A stretch of 64,000 nucleotides of DNA from Dehalococcoidia bacterium (lineage in GTDB: Bacteria > Chloroflexota > Dehalococcoidia > Tepidiformales > Tepidiformaceae): assembly GCA_020850615.1 (NCBI GenBank), contig JADZEI010000018.1, forward strand, positions 62,001 to 126,000, written 5' to 3'. Positions 8,177 to 17,227 of this stretch are shown here, in pieces. The translations under genes and the position numbers were made by a program. Positions within the stretch are counted from its first letter, which is position 1; each line of letters opens with the position of its first letter. Under the pieces are notes generated by a model, which saw only the letters and a program-made list of their open reading frames with translations, was not told the DNA's origin and searched no databases.

Positions 8177-9406
8177 CTAGCGGAGCGGCCGGTCCCCGAT
8201 GACGCGGGCTTCGCGCAGCTTCTCCATCTCCGAAGCTGTGAGCCCAAGCCGGCCGGCGAGCACCTCTTCGTTATGTTGCCCCAGCGTCGGCGCAGGCGCC
8301 TCCACCCGCGCGGGCGTGCGCGACGCCCGGATCCACGGCCCGGGGTAGAGATGGAATCCCACGTACTCCCGGTCCAGCCCGACGAAGAACTCCCGCTCGG
8401 CGAGGTGCGGGTCGGCGAGCAGGTCCGCGGGCGATGCCACCGGCGCCGCCGGCACCTTCGCCGCCTGGAGCCGCTGGACGAGCTCGGCACGGTTGCAGCC
8501 GGCTGTCACCGCCTCGATCGCGGCGTCGAGTTCCTGACGGTGCGCGAGCCGGGACGCCAGCGTCACGTATTGCGGCGCGCGCAGCGCCTCGCTGCCCAGC
8601 GCGTCCACCAGCGCCTGCCACTGCTCGTCCGTCACGGCGGCGATGGTGACCCAGTCGTCTTCGGCATCCGTGCGATAGCACCCGTGGGGCGCGACGGTGC
8701 GACTGGCGTTGCCCATCCGCGGGGGCGGCGTGCCGGTCACCTGCGTCTCGATCAGCGCCGGTGCGACGAGCTGCGTGCCGGCTTCGATGTGCGAGACCTC
8801 GATGTGCTGGCCGCGGCCGGTGCGGCGCCGCATACGCAGGGCAGCGAGCAGCGCGTACGTCGCGTGCAGCCCGATCACGGGGTCCCAGGACGTGCCCTGG
8901 ATGCGGGGCGGCCCACCCTCGTACCCGGTGAGCCCCTGGACGCCGCACATCGACTCCACCGTCGTGCCGAGCGCCGGCAGGTCGCTCCACGAGGTGTCAC
9001 TCCCATACGCGGGCATCGACACACTGATGATTCGCGGGTTCACGGCCGCGAGGTCGGCGTGCTCGAGGCGGAGCTGCTTCACGACATGCGCCGTGAAGTT
9101 CTCGATGAACACGTCCGCTTCCGCGACCAGCCGCAGGAGCAGCTCCCGCCCCTGCTCGGAGGCGAGATCGAGCGTGACGTCCTTCTTGTTGCGGTTGATG
9201 CCGTTGAAGAACCAGGAGCGCTCGTGGGTGAGCCCGTCGTCGACGCCGGCCGCGGAGCCGCGCCACCAGTCCAGCCGCTGGATTGACTCGACCTTCACGA
9301 CGTCCGCGCCGAAGTCACCGAGGAGCACGCCGGCCATCGGCCCGGCCCAGCCCTGCGAGATGTCGACGACCTTGACCCCTTCGAGTGCCGCGCGCGGAGC
9401 CGCCAT
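8177..9406 (-). CDS. Family III CoA-transferase (CaiB/BaiF), catalytic-Asp-containing partner
   Basis: This 409-aa protein is a CaiB/BaiF/formyl-CoA-transferase family enzyme that moves CoA between carboxylic acids. It opens with LEGVKVVDISQGWAGPMAG, then GADVVKVES and NRNKKDVTLDL. The Asp that forms the aspartyl-CoA anhydride aligns at Asp175 in GTSWDPVIG. Its start overlaps the stop of the upstream CoA-transferase by one base, so the two are co-translated. Because that partner lacks the Asp, the two may form a heteromer with a single type of active site, as known for benzylsuccinate CoA-transferase BbsEF. The substrate is unknown. Confidence 0.85.
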   Translation of the reverse strand: MAAPRAALEGVKVVDISQGWAGPMAGVLLGDFGADVVKVESIQRLDWWRGSAAGVDDGLTHERSWFFNGINRNKKDVTLDLASEQGRELLLRLVAEADVFIENFTAHVVKQLRLEHADLAAVNPRIISVSMPAYGSDTSWSDLPALGTTVESMCGVQGLTGYEGGPPRIQGTSWDPVIGLHATYALLAALRMRRRTGRGQHIEVSHIEAGTQLVAPALIETQVTGTPPPRMGNASRTVAPHGCYRTDAEDDWVTIAAVTDEQWQALVDALGSEALRAPQYVTLASRLAHRQELDAAIEAVTAGCNRAELVQRLQAAKVPAAPVASPADLLADPHLAEREFFVGLDREYVGFHLYPGPWIRASRTPARVEAPAPTLGQHNEEVLAGRLGLTASEMEKLREARVIGDRPLR

Positions 9407-10596
9407 CACAGCACCCCCTGTTCGCGCAGCGCCGTGACTGCCCCGGGTTCGAGCCCGATCGCCGCGAACAGCTCCGCGTTGGCAGACCCGGTATCGGGCG
9501 CAGCTTCGGCACGCCACGCGCCCTCGCCGAACCGGATGGCCGGCCCGGGGAAGCGAAGCCCGGCGAACGGCCCCTCCGTCTGTTCGACGTAGAAGTCGCG
9601 CTCGCGGTGGGGCGGCAGTTCGAGGATTTCGGCCATGTCCGGCACGGCTGCGAACACGAGCCGCTCCTTCGCGCAGGCTTCGAACAGCTCCCAGCGCGGC
9701 TTGTCCTTAAGCCAACCGGTGATGAGCTCCTTGAGGACGACGCGGTTCTGGACACGGAGGTCCGGCGTCTGGAAGCGCGGGTCGTTCGCCAGTTCGTCTC
9801 CGCCGATGACGCGGAAGAACTCGATCGGCCGGAAGCCGACCTGGAACTGCACGTAGCCATCGGCGCAGGGATAGATCGCGGCCAGCGGATTGTCGCCGTA
9901 GAGGTCGCCGCAGCGGTGGCGGTGCGAACCGGCGTAGCTGAAGTGCAGCGTATCCAGCGGGATCGTCCCGGCCGCGGTCTCGAGCTCGCTCACCTCGATG
10001 AGCTGCCCGAAGCCGTGCCGTTCCTTCGCTTCGAGGCCCACCAGCGCGCCGATCGCCGCCGAGGTGCCGGCGAGATAGCTGATGTAGGGCGCGCCCGGGT
10101 AGAGCGGCGCCTTGTCCGGGTCGCCCATAGGGTAGGTCCAGCCGCCGAGCGCGGCCATCGTCAGCGGCACGTGAACGTCGCCGGCGTATGGCCCGGTGAG
10201 CCCGCACGGCGTGATGCACACCTCGACGAGCTGCTCGTGCTCGCCGTCCGCCGGCATGCCCAGTGCCTCGCGCCCCGCGGCATCGAGCGAGTGGACGAAC
10301 ACGTCCGCGGTTTCGAGCAGGCGATGGAGGATGGCCGCGCCGTCCGCGGTCGTCCAGTCCAGCGTGACGCTCTGCTTGGACGTGTTGAGGAAGGCGAACA
10401 GCCCGCCCGCGTCGGACCACGCCCCGCCGGCCGGCGCAGGCGGGTGCTGGCGGAGCGCGTCGCCGCCCGGGCGCTCCACCTTGATCACGGTGGCGCCGTA
10501 GTCGGCGAGGAGCTTGCCGCAGTAGCCCGCGCCGATCGTGTCGCCGAGCTCGATGACGGTGATGCCCGAGGTAACGCCCTCGGAGACGGATGTCAC
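9406..10596 (-). CDS. Family III CoA-transferase homologue lacking the catalytic Asp
   Basis: This 396-aa CaiB/BaiF-family protein (GITVIELGDTIGAGYCGKLL, then GATVIKVERPGGD) is the upstream member of a CoA-transferase pair. At the position of the catalytic Asp it has Ser173, in PGAPYISYLAG, where active members read G-x-P-x-x-D-x-x-x-G. It is therefore probably not active alone. The GTG start at 10596 lies in a GTGA overlap with the preceding permease stop; longer in-frame extensions show no family similarity. The stop shares one base with the next CoA-transferase start. A structural or regulatory subunit of a heteromeric transferase is the simplest reading. Confidence 0.8.
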   Translation of the reverse strand: MTSVSEGVTSGITVIELGDTIGAGYCGKLLADYGATVIKVERPGGDALRQHPPAPAGGAWSDAGGLFAFLNTSKQSVTLDWTTADGAAILHRLLETADVFVHSLDAAGREALGMPADGEHEQLVEVCITPCGLTGPYAGDVHVPLTMAALGGWTYPMGDPDKAPLYPGAPYISYLAGTSAAIGALVGLEAKERHGFGQLIEVSELETAAGTIPLDTLHFSYAGSHRHRCGDLYGDNPLAAIYPCADGYVQFQVGFRPIEFFRVIGGDELANDPRFQTPDLRVQNRVVLKELITGWLKDKPRWELFEACAKERLVFAAVPDMAEILELPPHRERDFYVEQTEGPFAGLRFPGPAIRFGEGAWRAEAAPDTGSANAELFAAIGLEPGAVTALREQGVL

Positions 10597-11510
10597 AGGT
10601 TCGCCCTCCGGTTGCGCAATCGCGGGTCGAGGATATCTCGCAGGGCGTCGCCAAGGACATTGAACGCGAGCACCGCGAGGAAGATCGCGACCCCCGGGCC
10701 CACCGCCATCCACATCTGCTGTTGCAGGTACGGGAAACCGTTCTGAAGCATCGAGCCCCAGGCGGGCGTCGGCGGCTGCACGCCGAGCCCGAGGAAGCTC
10801 AGCGACGCCTCCGTGAGGATGGCGAACGCCAGGCCGAGCGAGCACTGCACGATGACCGCGGGGATCGTCGCCGGGAACACGTGTACGGCCATGAGGCGCA
10901 GGTTGCTCGCGCCGAGGCTCCGCGCCGCGAGCACGTAGTCGAGCTCCCGTGCGGCCAGCGCTTCGCCGCGGACCAGCCGGGCATAGCCCGGGGCCGCGAT
11001 CAGCCCGATCGCGAACATCGCGTTCCAGATGCCCGCCCCCAGGGCCGAGATCAGCGCGATCGCCAGCAACAGCGGCGGCACAGCGATGACGACATCGACC
11101 ATGCGCATGAGCAGCGTGTCCGTGAGCCCGCCGCGGAAGCCGGCGGCGAGGCCGATTGGGACGCCCACGATGAACGCCATCGTCACCGAGACCAGGCCGA
11201 CGAACATCGAGATCCGCGCCCCATAGATGACGCGGCTGAACACGTCCCGGCCGATCGGGTCGGTCCCGAGCCAGTGGTCGGCGGAAGGATTCGCCCGGAC
11301 GGCGTAGAGGTCCTGCACATCCGGGTCGTCGAGCGGCAGGATCGGCGCCGTCGCCGCGAGCAGCACGAGCAGGATGATGACGGAGCCCGCGATGCGGATC
11401 GTGGGGTCGCGCAGGACGCGCCCCAGGACGGGTGGGATGCGGCGGCGTTGCGGCGCGCGCAGCCCGGCGCCGGAAAGCGAATCCGCGGCCTTGCTCCCCT
11501 GCGCACTCAC
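10593..11510 (-). CDS. ABC transporter permease, DppC/OppC type
   Basis: This 305-aa membrane protein has about six transmembrane segments, the first near residues 38-58 (IRIAGSVIILLVLLAATAPI). It carries the N-terminal OppC-type segment with HWLGTDPIGRDVFSRVIYGA and the cytoplasmic EAA loop EALAARELDYVLAARSLGAS that docks on the ATPase. With the DppB-like protein upstream it should form the channel of an oligopeptide/nickel-type importer. The start is GTG at 11510. It overlaps the following CoA-transferase by 4 bp, which ties transport to CoA activation. No ATPase gene accompanies it. Confidence 0.88.
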   Translation of the reverse strand: MSAQGSKAADSLSGAGLRAPQRRRIPPVLGRVLRDPTIRIAGSVIILLVLLAATAPILPLDDPDVQDLYAVRANPSADHWLGTDPIGRDVFSRVIYGARISMFVGLVSVTMAFIVGVPIGLAAGFRGGLTDTLLMRMVDVVIAVPPLLLAIALISALGAGIWNAMFAIGLIAAPGYARLVRGEALAARELDYVLAARSLGASNLRLMAVHVFPATIPAVIVQCSLGLAFAILTEASLSFLGLGVQPPTPAWGSMLQNGFPYLQQQMWMAVGPGVAIFLAVLAFNVLGDALRDILDPRLRNRRANL

Positions 11511-11531
11511 AGCTGGTTCTCCCGCACGGCG

Positions 11532-12476
11532 TCAGGCATACCGGATCCTCGGGTTGACGTAGGCATAGAGCAGGTCCACCAGCAGGCTGATGGTCAGGAC
11601 GCCGGTGCCGATGAGCAACACCACCGCCTGGATCGTCGGGCTGTCGTGCCCCGTGACGGCCGTGAGCGCGAGGCGGCCCAGCCCCGGCAGGCCGAACACG
11701 GATTCGATGATGATCGTGCCGCCGAGCAACGCGCTGAGCTGGAGGCCCAGCACCGTCAGCGTCGGGATCATCGCGTTGCGCAGCGCGTGCCGCACCACCA
11801 CGGTGAACTTGCGCAGGCCCTTCGCCCGGGCCGTGCGCACGTAGTCCTCGGCGAGGACGCCGACCATGCTGGTGCGCATCATCCGCGCGATGATCGCGGT
11901 CGGCGTCAGCACCAGCGTCGCGGCCGGCAGGATGACGTGCCGGATGTGCTCGACCGGGTCCTCGCTGAACGGGATCCAGCCAGTCGCCGGCAGCCAGTGC
12001 AGCTTCACCGAGAAGAACAGCACGAGCAGCGTGGCGAGGAAGAAGTTCGGCAGTGCTACGCCGGCCACGGCGAACACCATGGCCAGGCGGTCGACGATGC
12101 TGCCCGGCCGCACCGCAGCGATGACCCCCAGCGGGATGCCGAGCAGCGTCGCCACGACGAGCGCCACGAGCGCGAGCTCCAGCGTGACCGGGAACCGATC
12201 CTGGAGCTGCTGGGTGATCGGCTGGCGGTTTACGTAGGAGCGGCCGAAGTCGCCCTGCGCGGCGTTGCCGAGCCAGTCGAGATAGCGGACGACCATCGGG
12301 CGGTCGAGACCGAGCTCCTGTTCCACCTGCCGTTTCGCCTCCGGGTTCGCGTTCTCCCCGAGGATGGCGCCCGTCGGGTCGCCGGGCACCACGGAGTTCA
12401 ACACGAACGCGAAGATCGTGAGCAGGAGGAGCAGGGGCACGATCAGGAGGACACGCCTCAAGATATACGCGGTCAC
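11532..12476 (-). CDS. ABC transporter permease, DppB/OppB type
   Basis: This 314-aa inner-membrane protein begins ILRRVLLIVPLLLLLTIFAF, the usual first helix of DppB/OppB permeases, followed by the periplasmic region PGDPTGAILGENANPEA. The EAA loop is LAEDYVRTARAKGLRKFTVV and the family end LLYAYVNPRIRYA is intact. It pairs with the DppC-like permease 21 bases downstream. The start is the GTG at 12476, 25 bases after the binding-protein gene stop. The substrate is not necessarily a peptide: in this neighbourhood an organic acid or amphipathic compound is more likely, but this is inference. Confidence 0.88.
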   Translation of the reverse strand: MTAYILRRVLLIVPLLLLLTIFAFVLNSVVPGDPTGAILGENANPEAKRQVEQELGLDRPMVVRYLDWLGNAAQGDFGRSYVNRQPITQQLQDRFPVTLELALVALVVATLLGIPLGVIAAVRPGSIVDRLAMVFAVAGVALPNFFLATLLVLFFSVKLHWLPATGWIPFSEDPVEHIRHVILPAATLVLTPTAIIARMMRTSMVGVLAEDYVRTARAKGLRKFTVVVRHALRNAMIPTLTVLGLQLSALLGGTIIIESVFGLPGLGRLALTAVTGHDSPTIQAVVLLIGTGVLTISLLVDLLYAYVNPRIRYA

Positions 12477-12501
12477 CGGACGTGCCCTCCCGAGTTGCGG
12501 A

Positions 12502-14181
12502 CTAGCCGTCGAGCCAGACGTCGCCGACGCGCATGTAGGTGTCCCAGCCGACCTGCAGGTTCTTCACCTTCGTCTTCATCGGGACAAGGATGTCGACGTG
12601 GACGTTCGGGATCCGGGGGATGCCGAGGTCGAAGATCATGTCCTGCGCCTGCCAGTACAGGTCCTTGCGCTTCGCCTGGTCCGTCTCCGCCGCCGCCTGG
12701 TCGATGAGCTGGTCCAGCGCATCGCTCTTGAAGCGGTGGTAGTTGAACTGGCCGGCCGAATGGAAGTTCGGGCGGAAGATGCTGTCCGGATCCGGGCTGT
12801 ACTGGGGCGTGAACGACGGCGTCGCCTGGAAGTCGCCGTCGTACAGGTACTGGGTGCCCGCGGTCGCCGGCAGCACCTCGATCGTGACGTCGATCCCGTA
12901 CGGCTTGACCATCTGCTTGATCGTCTCGGCGCGTTCCGTGGAGCCGGCGAGCTTGAAGGTGAAGGCGAAGCCGCTCGGGCTGCCACCCTTCTGGAGGTGC
13001 TCCTTCACCTTGGCCTCGCGCTCGGCCTTCGGCAGGTTGAAGCCCTTGAAGTTCGGGTTGTATGCCCAGGTCGCCGGGTTGATCGGGCCGCCGGCCGGCT
13101 TGCCGAAGCCGCCGTGGTTGCCAGCGAGGATCGCGTCGCGGTCGAGTGCGTAGCCCAGCGCCTTGAGCAGGTCCGCGTTGTCGAACGGCGCCTTGCCGCG
13201 GTTGAGCCGGAACTCGGTGAACGAGTGGCTCGGCAGCTGGAGCACTTCCACGCCCGAGATCGCCTTGAGCTGGATGATCTCGCCCGCCGGCGCGCTGATG
13301 CTGTAGTGGATGATGTCGACTTCGCCCGCCTGCATCGCGGTCACGAGCGCGGCACCGGTGGCGACGATCTTGTACTCGATGCCGTCCATGTGCGGGCCCT
13401 TGCCCGCGGCCGTGCCCCAGTACTCCTTGTTCGCGGTCGTCGTGATGCGGCTGTCGAGCGCCACCTGGTCGATCTTGTAGGGGCCCGTGCCGACCGGCTT
13501 GCTGTTGAAGTCCTGACCGAGCTTCTCGATCGCGTCCGGCGACGGCATCGCGCCCGCGATCGTGGCCATGTTCGCGACGATCGGGCCGTACTGCGGCTGC
13601 TTCAGCTTGAAGACGACCGTCGTCTCGTCCGGTACGGTGACCGTCTCGACCTGCGACCACTGGCTATAGACGCGGCTCTTGGTGCCGAGCCCGAGCGTCC
13701 GCTCGACGTTCCGCTTCACCGCCGTGGCGTTGAACGGCGTCCCGTCGTGGAACTTCACGTCGGAGCGCAGCTTCAGCGAAACCTGGCCGTCCTTCGCTTC
13801 GTAGGAAGTCGCAAGGTTCGGCTTCACGGCGCCGGTGTTGTCGGTCACGAAGAGGGTGTCGTAGAGCGCGAAGAGCAGCGCCCAGTCGGCCGCAGAGGTG
13901 CTGGCGTTCGGTTCGAACTGGCCGAGCATGGTGCCGCCGCCGACGACGAGCTTGCCGCCCTTCTTCGCCTGGCTCGTCGGGGAAGCCGCGCTGGTGCCGG
14001 TCGCCGCGGTCGTACCGGTGGAGGTGGCGCCGCCATCGCTCGTGTCGTCGTCATCGTCGTCGCCACAGCCCACGGTGGCCGCGGCGGCCAGCCCGAGCGC
14101 GGCGAAGCTCGCGCCACCAATGAGACGGCGGCGGCCCAGCCGGCGCGTGCTCAGCCTGGTCCAGTAGTTGTCCCGTTCCAT
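12502..14181 (-). CDS. ABC transporter substrate-binding lipoprotein (SBP family 5) with Tat signal, module A
   Basis: This 559-aa protein is a family 5 (DppA/OppA-like) extracellular solute-binding protein. Its N terminus has a twin-arginine region (Arg13-14 and Arg17-19 in TRRLGRRRLIGG), a hydrophobic stretch and a lipobox ending at Cys39 (ATVGC), followed by six Asp residues and a Ser/Thr-rich linker. Export folded through Tat and lipid anchoring are therefore likely. The fold shows VSLKLRSDVKFHDGTPFNAT and the PRIPNVHVDILVPMKTKVKN end. The start at 14181 has GGGAAGGGAAC upstream. It has a near-consensus promoter (14261-14289) with a TetR-type palindrome at the transcription start. Confidence 0.88.
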   Translation of the reverse strand: MERDNYWTRLSTRRLGRRRLIGGASFAALGLAAAATVGCGDDDDDDTSDGGATSTGTTAATGTSAASPTSQAKKGGKLVVGGGTMLGQFEPNASTSAADWALLFALYDTLFVTDNTGAVKPNLATSYEAKDGQVSLKLRSDVKFHDGTPFNATAVKRNVERTLGLGTKSRVYSQWSQVETVTVPDETTVVFKLKQPQYGPIVANMATIAGAMPSPDAIEKLGQDFNSKPVGTGPYKIDQVALDSRITTTANKEYWGTAAGKGPHMDGIEYKIVATGAALVTAMQAGEVDIIHYSISAPAGEIIQLKAISGVEVLQLPSHSFTEFRLNRGKAPFDNADLLKALGYALDRDAILAGNHGGFGKPAGGPINPATWAYNPNFKGFNLPKAEREAKVKEHLQKGGSPSGFAFTFKLAGSTERAETIKQMVKPYGIDVTIEVLPATAGTQYLYDGDFQATPSFTPQYSPDPDSIFRPNFHSAGQFNYHRFKSDALDQLIDQAAAETDQAKRKDLYWQAQDMIFDLGIPRIPNVHVDILVPMKTKVKNLQVGWDTYMRVGDVWLDG

Positions 14182-14237
14182 GTTCCCTTCCCTCCGAACG
14201 CTGTTACCGCCTGCTCGCGGGCGCACTCACGCGAGGC

Positions 14238-14253
14238 ACGAACGGTCGTTCGT
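14238..14253. promoter_or_regulatory. Predicted TetR operator, copy 1 (module A promoter)
   Basis: acgaacggtcgttcgt has perfect 7-bp arms around GT. It begins 7 bp downstream of the -10 element of the binding-protein promoter, over the expected transcription start, a position that would block initiation. The same core is at 27232-27247 and 28332-28347, with a near copy at 41043-41058. A weaker partial site, acgaacggtcatagac, lies at 14323-14338 upstream of the -35. Confidence 0.7.
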
Positions 14254-14260
14254 TTCAGCG

Positions 14261-14289
14261 CTTATACGCGCGCAGATCCACAGTGTCAA
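14261..14289 (-). promoter_or_regulatory. Sigma-70 type promoter of the module A binding-protein operon
   Basis: On the minus strand TTGACA (14284-14289) and TATAAG (14261-14266) are separated by exactly 17 bp. The gene starts at 14181, leaving a leader of roughly 75 bases. This is one of the most consensus-like promoters in this GC-rich window. Confidence 0.72.
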
Positions 14290-14330
14290 CTGGCATATTC
14301 GTTATCGTTTGACACCGTACGAACGAACGG

Positions 14331-15884
14331 TCATAGACACGTCGGCCAAGACGCCAGCGGCTTGCGATACTCCCGCCCCGGCGCCGGACGGTCGCATTCC
14401 GCCAGCGCGCGCACCAGGATCGGCCGCGTCTCCGCCGGATCGATGATCTCGTCGAGGTTCATGATCCCGGCGGCGCCGTAAGGCGTCGTGTCCTTGCTCC
14501 ATTCGGCGATGAGCCGGGCGCGCTCCGCCGCCGGGTCCTCGACGCCGTCGAGCTTGCCTGCGTGGACCACGTTGACGCCCACCGCGGGGTCCATGAACGA
14601 GATCTCGGCGCCGGGCCAGGCGAAGAGGAAGTCCCCGCCCATGGCGTTCCCGGCGAGCGCGTAGTACGCCAGCCCGAACGCCTTCCGCAGCACCACCGTG
14701 ACCTTCGGCACCTCGGCCAGGGCCAGCGCTTCGAAGAACATGATCGCCTTGTTCAACAGCCGCTCGTGCTCCGGCTGCTTGCCCACGATGTAGCCGGGCA
14801 CATCCTGGAGGAACACCAGCGGCAGGTTGAACGTGTCGCAGAGCGCGATGAACCGCGCGCCCTTGTCGCAGCAGTCCGGGTCCAGGGCACCGGCGAAGTA
14901 CATCGGGTTCGAGGCAAGGATGCCGACCGAACGCCCGCCCAGCCGCGCGAACGCGGTGATCAGCGAGCGGCCGAACTCCGGCTTGAGCTCGAGCAGCGCC
15001 GGCGAGCCGTCCGGGCGCGGATCGACAAGGCGCGCAAGCACGCGGTGCGTGTCGTACGCGCGGTTCCGAGCGGTCGGGACGACGTCGTACAGCTTCTCGT
15101 CGGCTGCGGGCGGCGGGCAGGGCAGGAGTTCCGGCTTCGACCAGCGGTTCTGCGGCAGGTACGACAGCACATCCCGGATGAGCGCGAGCGCGTGGTCCTC
15201 GTCGTCGGCGGCGATGTCGATCTGCCCGGTCTTGCGCAGATGCACGTCGACGCCGCCGAGATCCTCCAGGCTCACCTTCTCCGTCGTCGCGATCTCGATC
15301 ACGCGCGGCGACGACACGGCGAGGCACGCGCCCCGCGCCTGGATCACCACGTCCGAGAACGCCGCTTCGAACGACGAGCCGCCGAACGAGTCGCCAAGGA
15401 TCGCGGTCACCATTGGCACCGCTCGCTGGCGGCGGGCCGTCTGCACCGACGGGTGGATCCGCGTGAAGCCCTCGGCGCCGAGTGTGTCCGGCAGCCGCGC
15501 GCCTCCCGTCTCGCCCAGGTAGACAAACGGGTGCCCGTTGTCGACGGCGAGCTCGAGCGCCTTGTGGGTGCGCTTGCTCGCCACGTAGGCCGAGCTGCCG
15601 CGAAACACCGTCACATCATCGCCCGCCACGGAGATCGGCCGCCCGGCCACGGTCGCGAGCCCGCTGACCTTGCCGTCGCCGGGGCTGATGTCCTTCGCCT
15701 CGGGCCGCTCCGAGCGCGCAAACGTGCCAAACTCGAAGAAGCTGCCCGCGTCCACGAGCCGGTCGATCCGCTCGCGCACGGTGAGCCGGCCGCGGGCGTG
15801 CTGCCGTTCGATCTTGTCGATGCCGCCCATCTCGGTGCGGATCTTTTCGCGGCGGGCCCGCATCTCCTCAACGATGTCGCGCAT
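14331..15884 (-). CDS. Acyl-CoA carboxylase beta (carboxyltransferase) subunit, PccB family
   Basis: This is a complete 517-aa carboxyltransferase: the usual start MRDIVEEMRARREKIRTEMG, then GRLTVRERIDRLVDAGSFFE, the oxyanion-hole region GETGGARLPD, VSLEDLGGVDVH and FLQDVPGYIVG. The start at 15884 follows GGAGG. It differs clearly from the other two carboxyltransferases (6532 and 19799), so the three probably act on different acyl-CoAs. The gene lies upstream of the module A binding protein but that gene has its own promoter. It is divergent from the CoA-transferase at 15973, with 88 bases between them. The biotin carboxylase partner is not in the window. Confidence 0.86.
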   Translation of the reverse strand: MRDIVEEMRARREKIRTEMGGIDKIERQHARGRLTVRERIDRLVDAGSFFEFGTFARSERPEAKDISPGDGKVSGLATVAGRPISVAGDDVTVFRGSSAYVASKRTHKALELAVDNGHPFVYLGETGGARLPDTLGAEGFTRIHPSVQTARRQRAVPMVTAILGDSFGGSSFEAAFSDVVIQARGACLAVSSPRVIEIATTEKVSLEDLGGVDVHLRKTGQIDIAADDEDHALALIRDVLSYLPQNRWSKPELLPCPPPAADEKLYDVVPTARNRAYDTHRVLARLVDPRPDGSPALLELKPEFGRSLITAFARLGGRSVGILASNPMYFAGALDPDCCDKGARFIALCDTFNLPLVFLQDVPGYIVGKQPEHERLLNKAIMFFEALALAEVPKVTVVLRKAFGLAYYALAGNAMGGDFLFAWPGAEISFMDPAVGVNVVHAGKLDGVEDPAAERARLIAEWSKDTTPYGAAGIMNLDEIIDPAETRPILVRALAECDRPAPGREYRKPLASWPTCL

Positions 15885-15972
15885 GGTCGTCCTCCTGGGT
15901 GGTCTGGCCCGAACGGGCGAAGGTGGTTAGAACTGAGGCGGGCGGCTGCGAAACCACCCGCGAGGTGCACAC

Positions 15973-17199
15973 ATGACCGGCTTCCCCCCGGCTGGCCGCC
16001 GCCGGCCGCTCGTCATCGATCTCACGTCCGCGTGGTCCGGGCCGCAGTGCACGTCCGTCCTCGCCGACCAGGGCTGGGACGTGGTCAAGGTCGAAAGCTC
16101 GACCCGGCCCGACGTGACTCGCCGCCTCGGCCCCTGGGCCAACGGCGAGCCCGGCCTCGAACGCAGCGGCTACTTCCAGACGCTCAACCGCGGCAAGCGC
16201 AGCATCGCCATCGACCTGCGGACGCCGGGCGGCAAGGATCTCGCCCGCCAGCTCTGCCTCCGCGCCGACGTCGTGGTCGAGAACTTTTCGCCGGGCGTGA
16301 TGCAGCGCCTCGGGCTCGACTACGCCTCGCTCTCGCCCGAGGCGCCCGGGCTGATCGTCGCCTCGATCAGCGGCTACGGCGCCGAAGGCCCGGAGTCGGC
16401 GTACGTGGCCTACGGGCAGACCATCGAGGCCGTTGCCGGGCTGGACGCCGCGACCGGGTACGGCGGCGACGAGCCCATGGCCTGCGGCGCGCCCATCGCC
16501 GACCACGTGGGCGGCATGACCGCCGCCTCGGCCATCCTCGCCGCCTACTACCGGCGCGAGACGGCCGATGGGCGCGGGTGCCACATCGACCTCTCGATGG
16601 TCGAAGCGCTGCTTGCGCTCATGCCCGCCGGGCCGATCGAGTACCAGCTCGATGACGTCGTCCGGATGCCCGCCGGCAATCGCGACAGCCTGCTCGCGCC
16701 CCACGGCTGCTACCCGGCGAAGGGCGACGACGCCTGGGTCGCGATATCCGTCACGGACACGGCCGAGTGGCGCGCGCTGGCGGAGGTGCTCGGCCTCGGC
16801 GCGACCCTGGACCTCGCCGCGCTGGACGATGCCGCGAGCCGCAAGGCGCACGAAGACGCGATCGATGCCGCGATCCGTGCCGCCACGCGCGCCATCGAGC
16901 CCGGCGCGCTGCAGGAGCAGCTGCGCGCCGCCGGCGTGCCCGCCACGGTCGTGCTCGATGGCAATGGGCTGCGCACCGACGAGACGCTGTCCGCCCGCGG
17001 CTTCTTCGCGGACGTCACCATCGAAGGCGACCGGCCGCGCAGCATCACCGGGCGGCAGGCGCTGTTCTCGTATCTGCCGGCCACCCTGCCTGGCCGCGCG
17101 CCGCGTCTCGGGGAGCACACCGCCGATGTCCTCCACGAAGTCCTCGGCATGGAAGCGGACGCGGTCGCGGAGCTCACGCGTGCGGGCGTGCTGAACTAG
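15973..17199 (+). CDS. Family III CoA-transferase (CaiB/BaiF), catalytic Asp present
   Basis: This 408-aa CaiB/BaiF-family protein begins PLVIDLTSAWSGPQCTSVLA with GWDVVKVESSTRPD and LNRGKRSIAIDLRTPGG. Asp177 in GAPIADHVGG occupies the catalytic position. It is the only plus-strand gene between 6.5 and 27 kb and is divergent from the carboxyltransferase at 14331. It converges with a second CoA-transferase homologue (17228) that has Glu at the catalytic position. GAGGTG about ten bases ahead supports the ATG at 15973. The acid it activates is unknown. Confidence 0.84.
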   Translation: MTGFPPAGRRRPLVIDLTSAWSGPQCTSVLADQGWDVVKVESSTRPDVTRRLGPWANGEPGLERSGYFQTLNRGKRSIAIDLRTPGGKDLARQLCLRADVVVENFSPGVMQRLGLDYASLSPEAPGLIVASISGYGAEGPESAYVAYGQTIEAVAGLDAATGYGGDEPMACGAPIADHVGGMTAASAILAAYYRRETADGRGCHIDLSMVEALLALMPAGPIEYQLDDVVRMPAGNRDSLLAPHGCYPAKGDDAWVAISVTDTAEWRALAEVLGLGATLDLAALDDAASRKAHEDAIDAAIRAATRAIEPGALQEQLRAAGVPATVVLDGNGLRTDETLSARGFFADVTIEGDRPRSITGRQALFSYLPATLPGRAPRLGEHTADVLHEVLGMEADAVAELTRAGVLN

Positions 17200-17227
17200 C
17201 GAAGCGCACGTCACCACGCCACGCCGC

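Noticed and set aside
10590-12707. Long open frame on the plus strand opposite the module A permeases, and similar very long frames elsewhere (for example 58888-61623 minus, 30832-33393 plus)
   Set aside because: Translations are Arg/Ala/His-rich without domains, and the opposite strand carries clear protein families with ribosome sites; these are by-products of high GC content.
14030-14070. GTC/CAT-rich trinucleotide stretch, also near 27020-27060, as a possible microsatellite
   Set aside because: It encodes the run of Asp after the lipobox in both binding proteins, so it is coding sequence rather than an independent repeat.
14323-14338. A fifth TetR operator overlapping the carboxyltransferase stop
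   Set aside because: Only one half matches the palindrome (acgaacggtcat), so it is recorded as a partial site and not counted in the regulon.
15897-15959. GGGTGGT...ACCACCC inverted arms between the carboxyltransferase and the CoA-transferase at 15973
   Set aside because: Short arms 49 bases apart in GC-rich DNA are expected by chance, and no operator core is present.
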